In this document: piece after piece, positions 63,625 to 64,000 of the stretch
Layout: each line of letters opens with the position of its first letter
Position numbering within the stretch: the stretch's first letter is position 1
NCBI RefSeq assembly: GCF_034067285.1
Contig: NZ_CP139286.1
Span: forward strand, 868,001-932,000
Source of the DNA: Acinetobacter pittii
Lineage (GTDB): Bacteria > Pseudomonadota > Gammaproteobacteria > Pseudomonadales > Moraxellaceae
Length of the DNA: 64,000 bases
Direction of reading: 5' to 3'
Position numbers and translations under genes: made by a program
Notes under the pieces: generated by a model
Told to the model about the DNA's origin: nothing
What the model saw: only the letters and a program-made list of their open reading frames with translations
Database searches by the model: none

Positions 63625-64000
63625 TTAACGACCTGATTCATCATTCCAAAGCAGTTTATGTAACTGAAGTTGGAAACGAACCGATAATTTATCATCAAGT
63701 ATCCACTGTGCCAGATCACGTGCTAAACGTGGCAGGCCTACAGCACCTTTTTCAACTGCAAAGGCAGGGGAGAACCAAACGGTACTGACTTTTTTATGCA
63801 GTTGGTATTTTTCAACTTGTTGCTTTGACCATTCATAGTCTTCACGATTGCAAATGACGAATTTAATTTGGTCATGCAATGTTAAATGATCAAGATTGCT
63901 GATGAGATTACGATGTTCCTCACCAGAAGTTGGAGTTTTTAAATCAAGAACTTTAGAAACACGAGAGTCGACTTTCGATACATCAAGTGCACCACTGGTT
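63625..64000 (-). CDS. queE: 7-carboxy-7-deazaguanine synthase QueE (partial, 5' end beyond right edge)
   Basis: A minus-strand frame runs from the right edge to a stop at 63625 (124 codons plus stop visible). The sequence matches the C-terminal part of QueE: TSGALDVSKVDSRVSKVLDL, LKTPTSGEEHRN, then IKFVICNREDYEW and a helical C-terminus. The radical-SAM CxxxCxxC motif lies in the missing N-terminal part. QueE rearranges 6-carboxy-tetrahydropterin to 7-carboxy-7-deazaguanine. Spacing to queC is 40 bp. Confidence 0.9.
   Translation of the reverse strand, partial: TSGALDVSKVDSRVSKVLDLKTPTSGEEHRNLISNLDHLTLHDQIKFVICNREDYEWSKQQVEKYQLHKKVSTVWFSPAFAVEKGAVGLPRLARDLAQWILDDKLSVRFQLQLHKLLWNDESGR

Noticed and set aside
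1..64000. CRISPR array, prophage, insertion sequence, rRNA or tRNA genes
   Set aside because: I saw no regularly spaced direct repeats, transposase, phage structural genes, cloverleaf candidates or rRNA-like sequence. The only clear tandem repeats are inside tolA.

Overview
The window is AT-rich, gene-dense chromosomal DNA of a gammaproteobacterium. Several features point to Acinetobacter, most likely the A. baumannii/calcoaceticus complex. These are the gyrA sequence and its Ser81/Glu85 numbering, a single Lol permease next to lolD, a TolA with a long Lys/Ala-rich repeat, tandem CSLREA/GlyGly-CTERM proteins, and the gene orders lptM-lysA-dapF, etfB-etfA, ruvA-ruvB and ybgC-tolQRA-tolB-pal. 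I see no rRNA, tRNA, insertion sequence, prophage or CRISPR array. Nearly all of it looks like core genome.

Layout. 1-2.3 kb: the end of a Tim44-like membrane protein gene and radA, both on the minus strand. 2.3-8.5 kb: a long leader with a possible small ORF, the amino-acid permease cycA, then lptM-lysA-dapF (lysine/DAP synthesis), a reversed LysE-type exporter, and xerC. 8.5-13.7 kb: etfBA (electron transfer flavoprotein) and gyrA with wild-type quinolone-target residues. 13.7-18.6 kb: a minus-strand export operon made of an outer-membrane TolC-like protein, an HlyD-type adaptor and two ABC-2 permeases, with no ATPase gene beside it. 19-25 kb: serC, an orphan 315-residue protein followed by a 48-residue membrane microprotein, a YaiI family protein, an EamA transporter, a possible gene remnant, and the lipoprotein-release pair LolF/LolD. 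25-34.3 kb: comEC (DNA uptake) overlapping tail-to-tail with a lipid A-type acyltransferase, an S49 signal-peptide-peptidase-like protease, an alpha/beta hydrolase, purMN, a PerM-type permease and hda.

34.6-39 kb: two adjacent secreted proteins with CSLREA N-termini and GlyGly-CTERM tails (rhombosortase substrates). 39-42.7 kb: a sigma-factor operon with a probable anti-sigma-like membrane protein and a DUF3106-like protein, a SpoU methyltransferase, fbp and a small conserved protein. 42.7-47.7 kb: the complete Tol-Pal envelope cluster. 47.9-52.5 kb: an M20 amidohydrolase, ruvAB and a dGTPase. 52.8-60.1 kb: purL, a Bcr/CflA-type MFS exporter, a 41-residue membrane microprotein, a NIF3-like protein, an enoyl-CoA hydratase and an NMN adenylyltransferase. 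60.1-64 kb: a minus-strand run of a glyoxalase-like protein, a CAP-domain lipoprotein, a Bcp peroxiredoxin, a Dph6-like ATPase, a cysteine-containing periplasmic protein, queC and the 3' part of queE.

Themes. Envelope biogenesis is prominent: Tol-Pal, Lol, LptM, a lipid A acyltransferase, an export operon and surface-type GlyGly-CTERM proteins. DNA metabolism (radA, xerC, gyrA, comEC, hda, ruvAB, dgt) and nucleotide/cofactor synthesis (purL, purMN, queCE, nadM) make up most of the rest. I did not find a clearly new defence or mobile system. The parts most worth a second look are the ATPase-less ABC-2 export operon, the CSLREA/GlyGly-CTERM pair with its leader hairpin, the sigma/anti-sigma-like/DUF3106 operon, the unannotated microproteins, the possible decayed gene before lolF and the recently homogenised tolA repeat.
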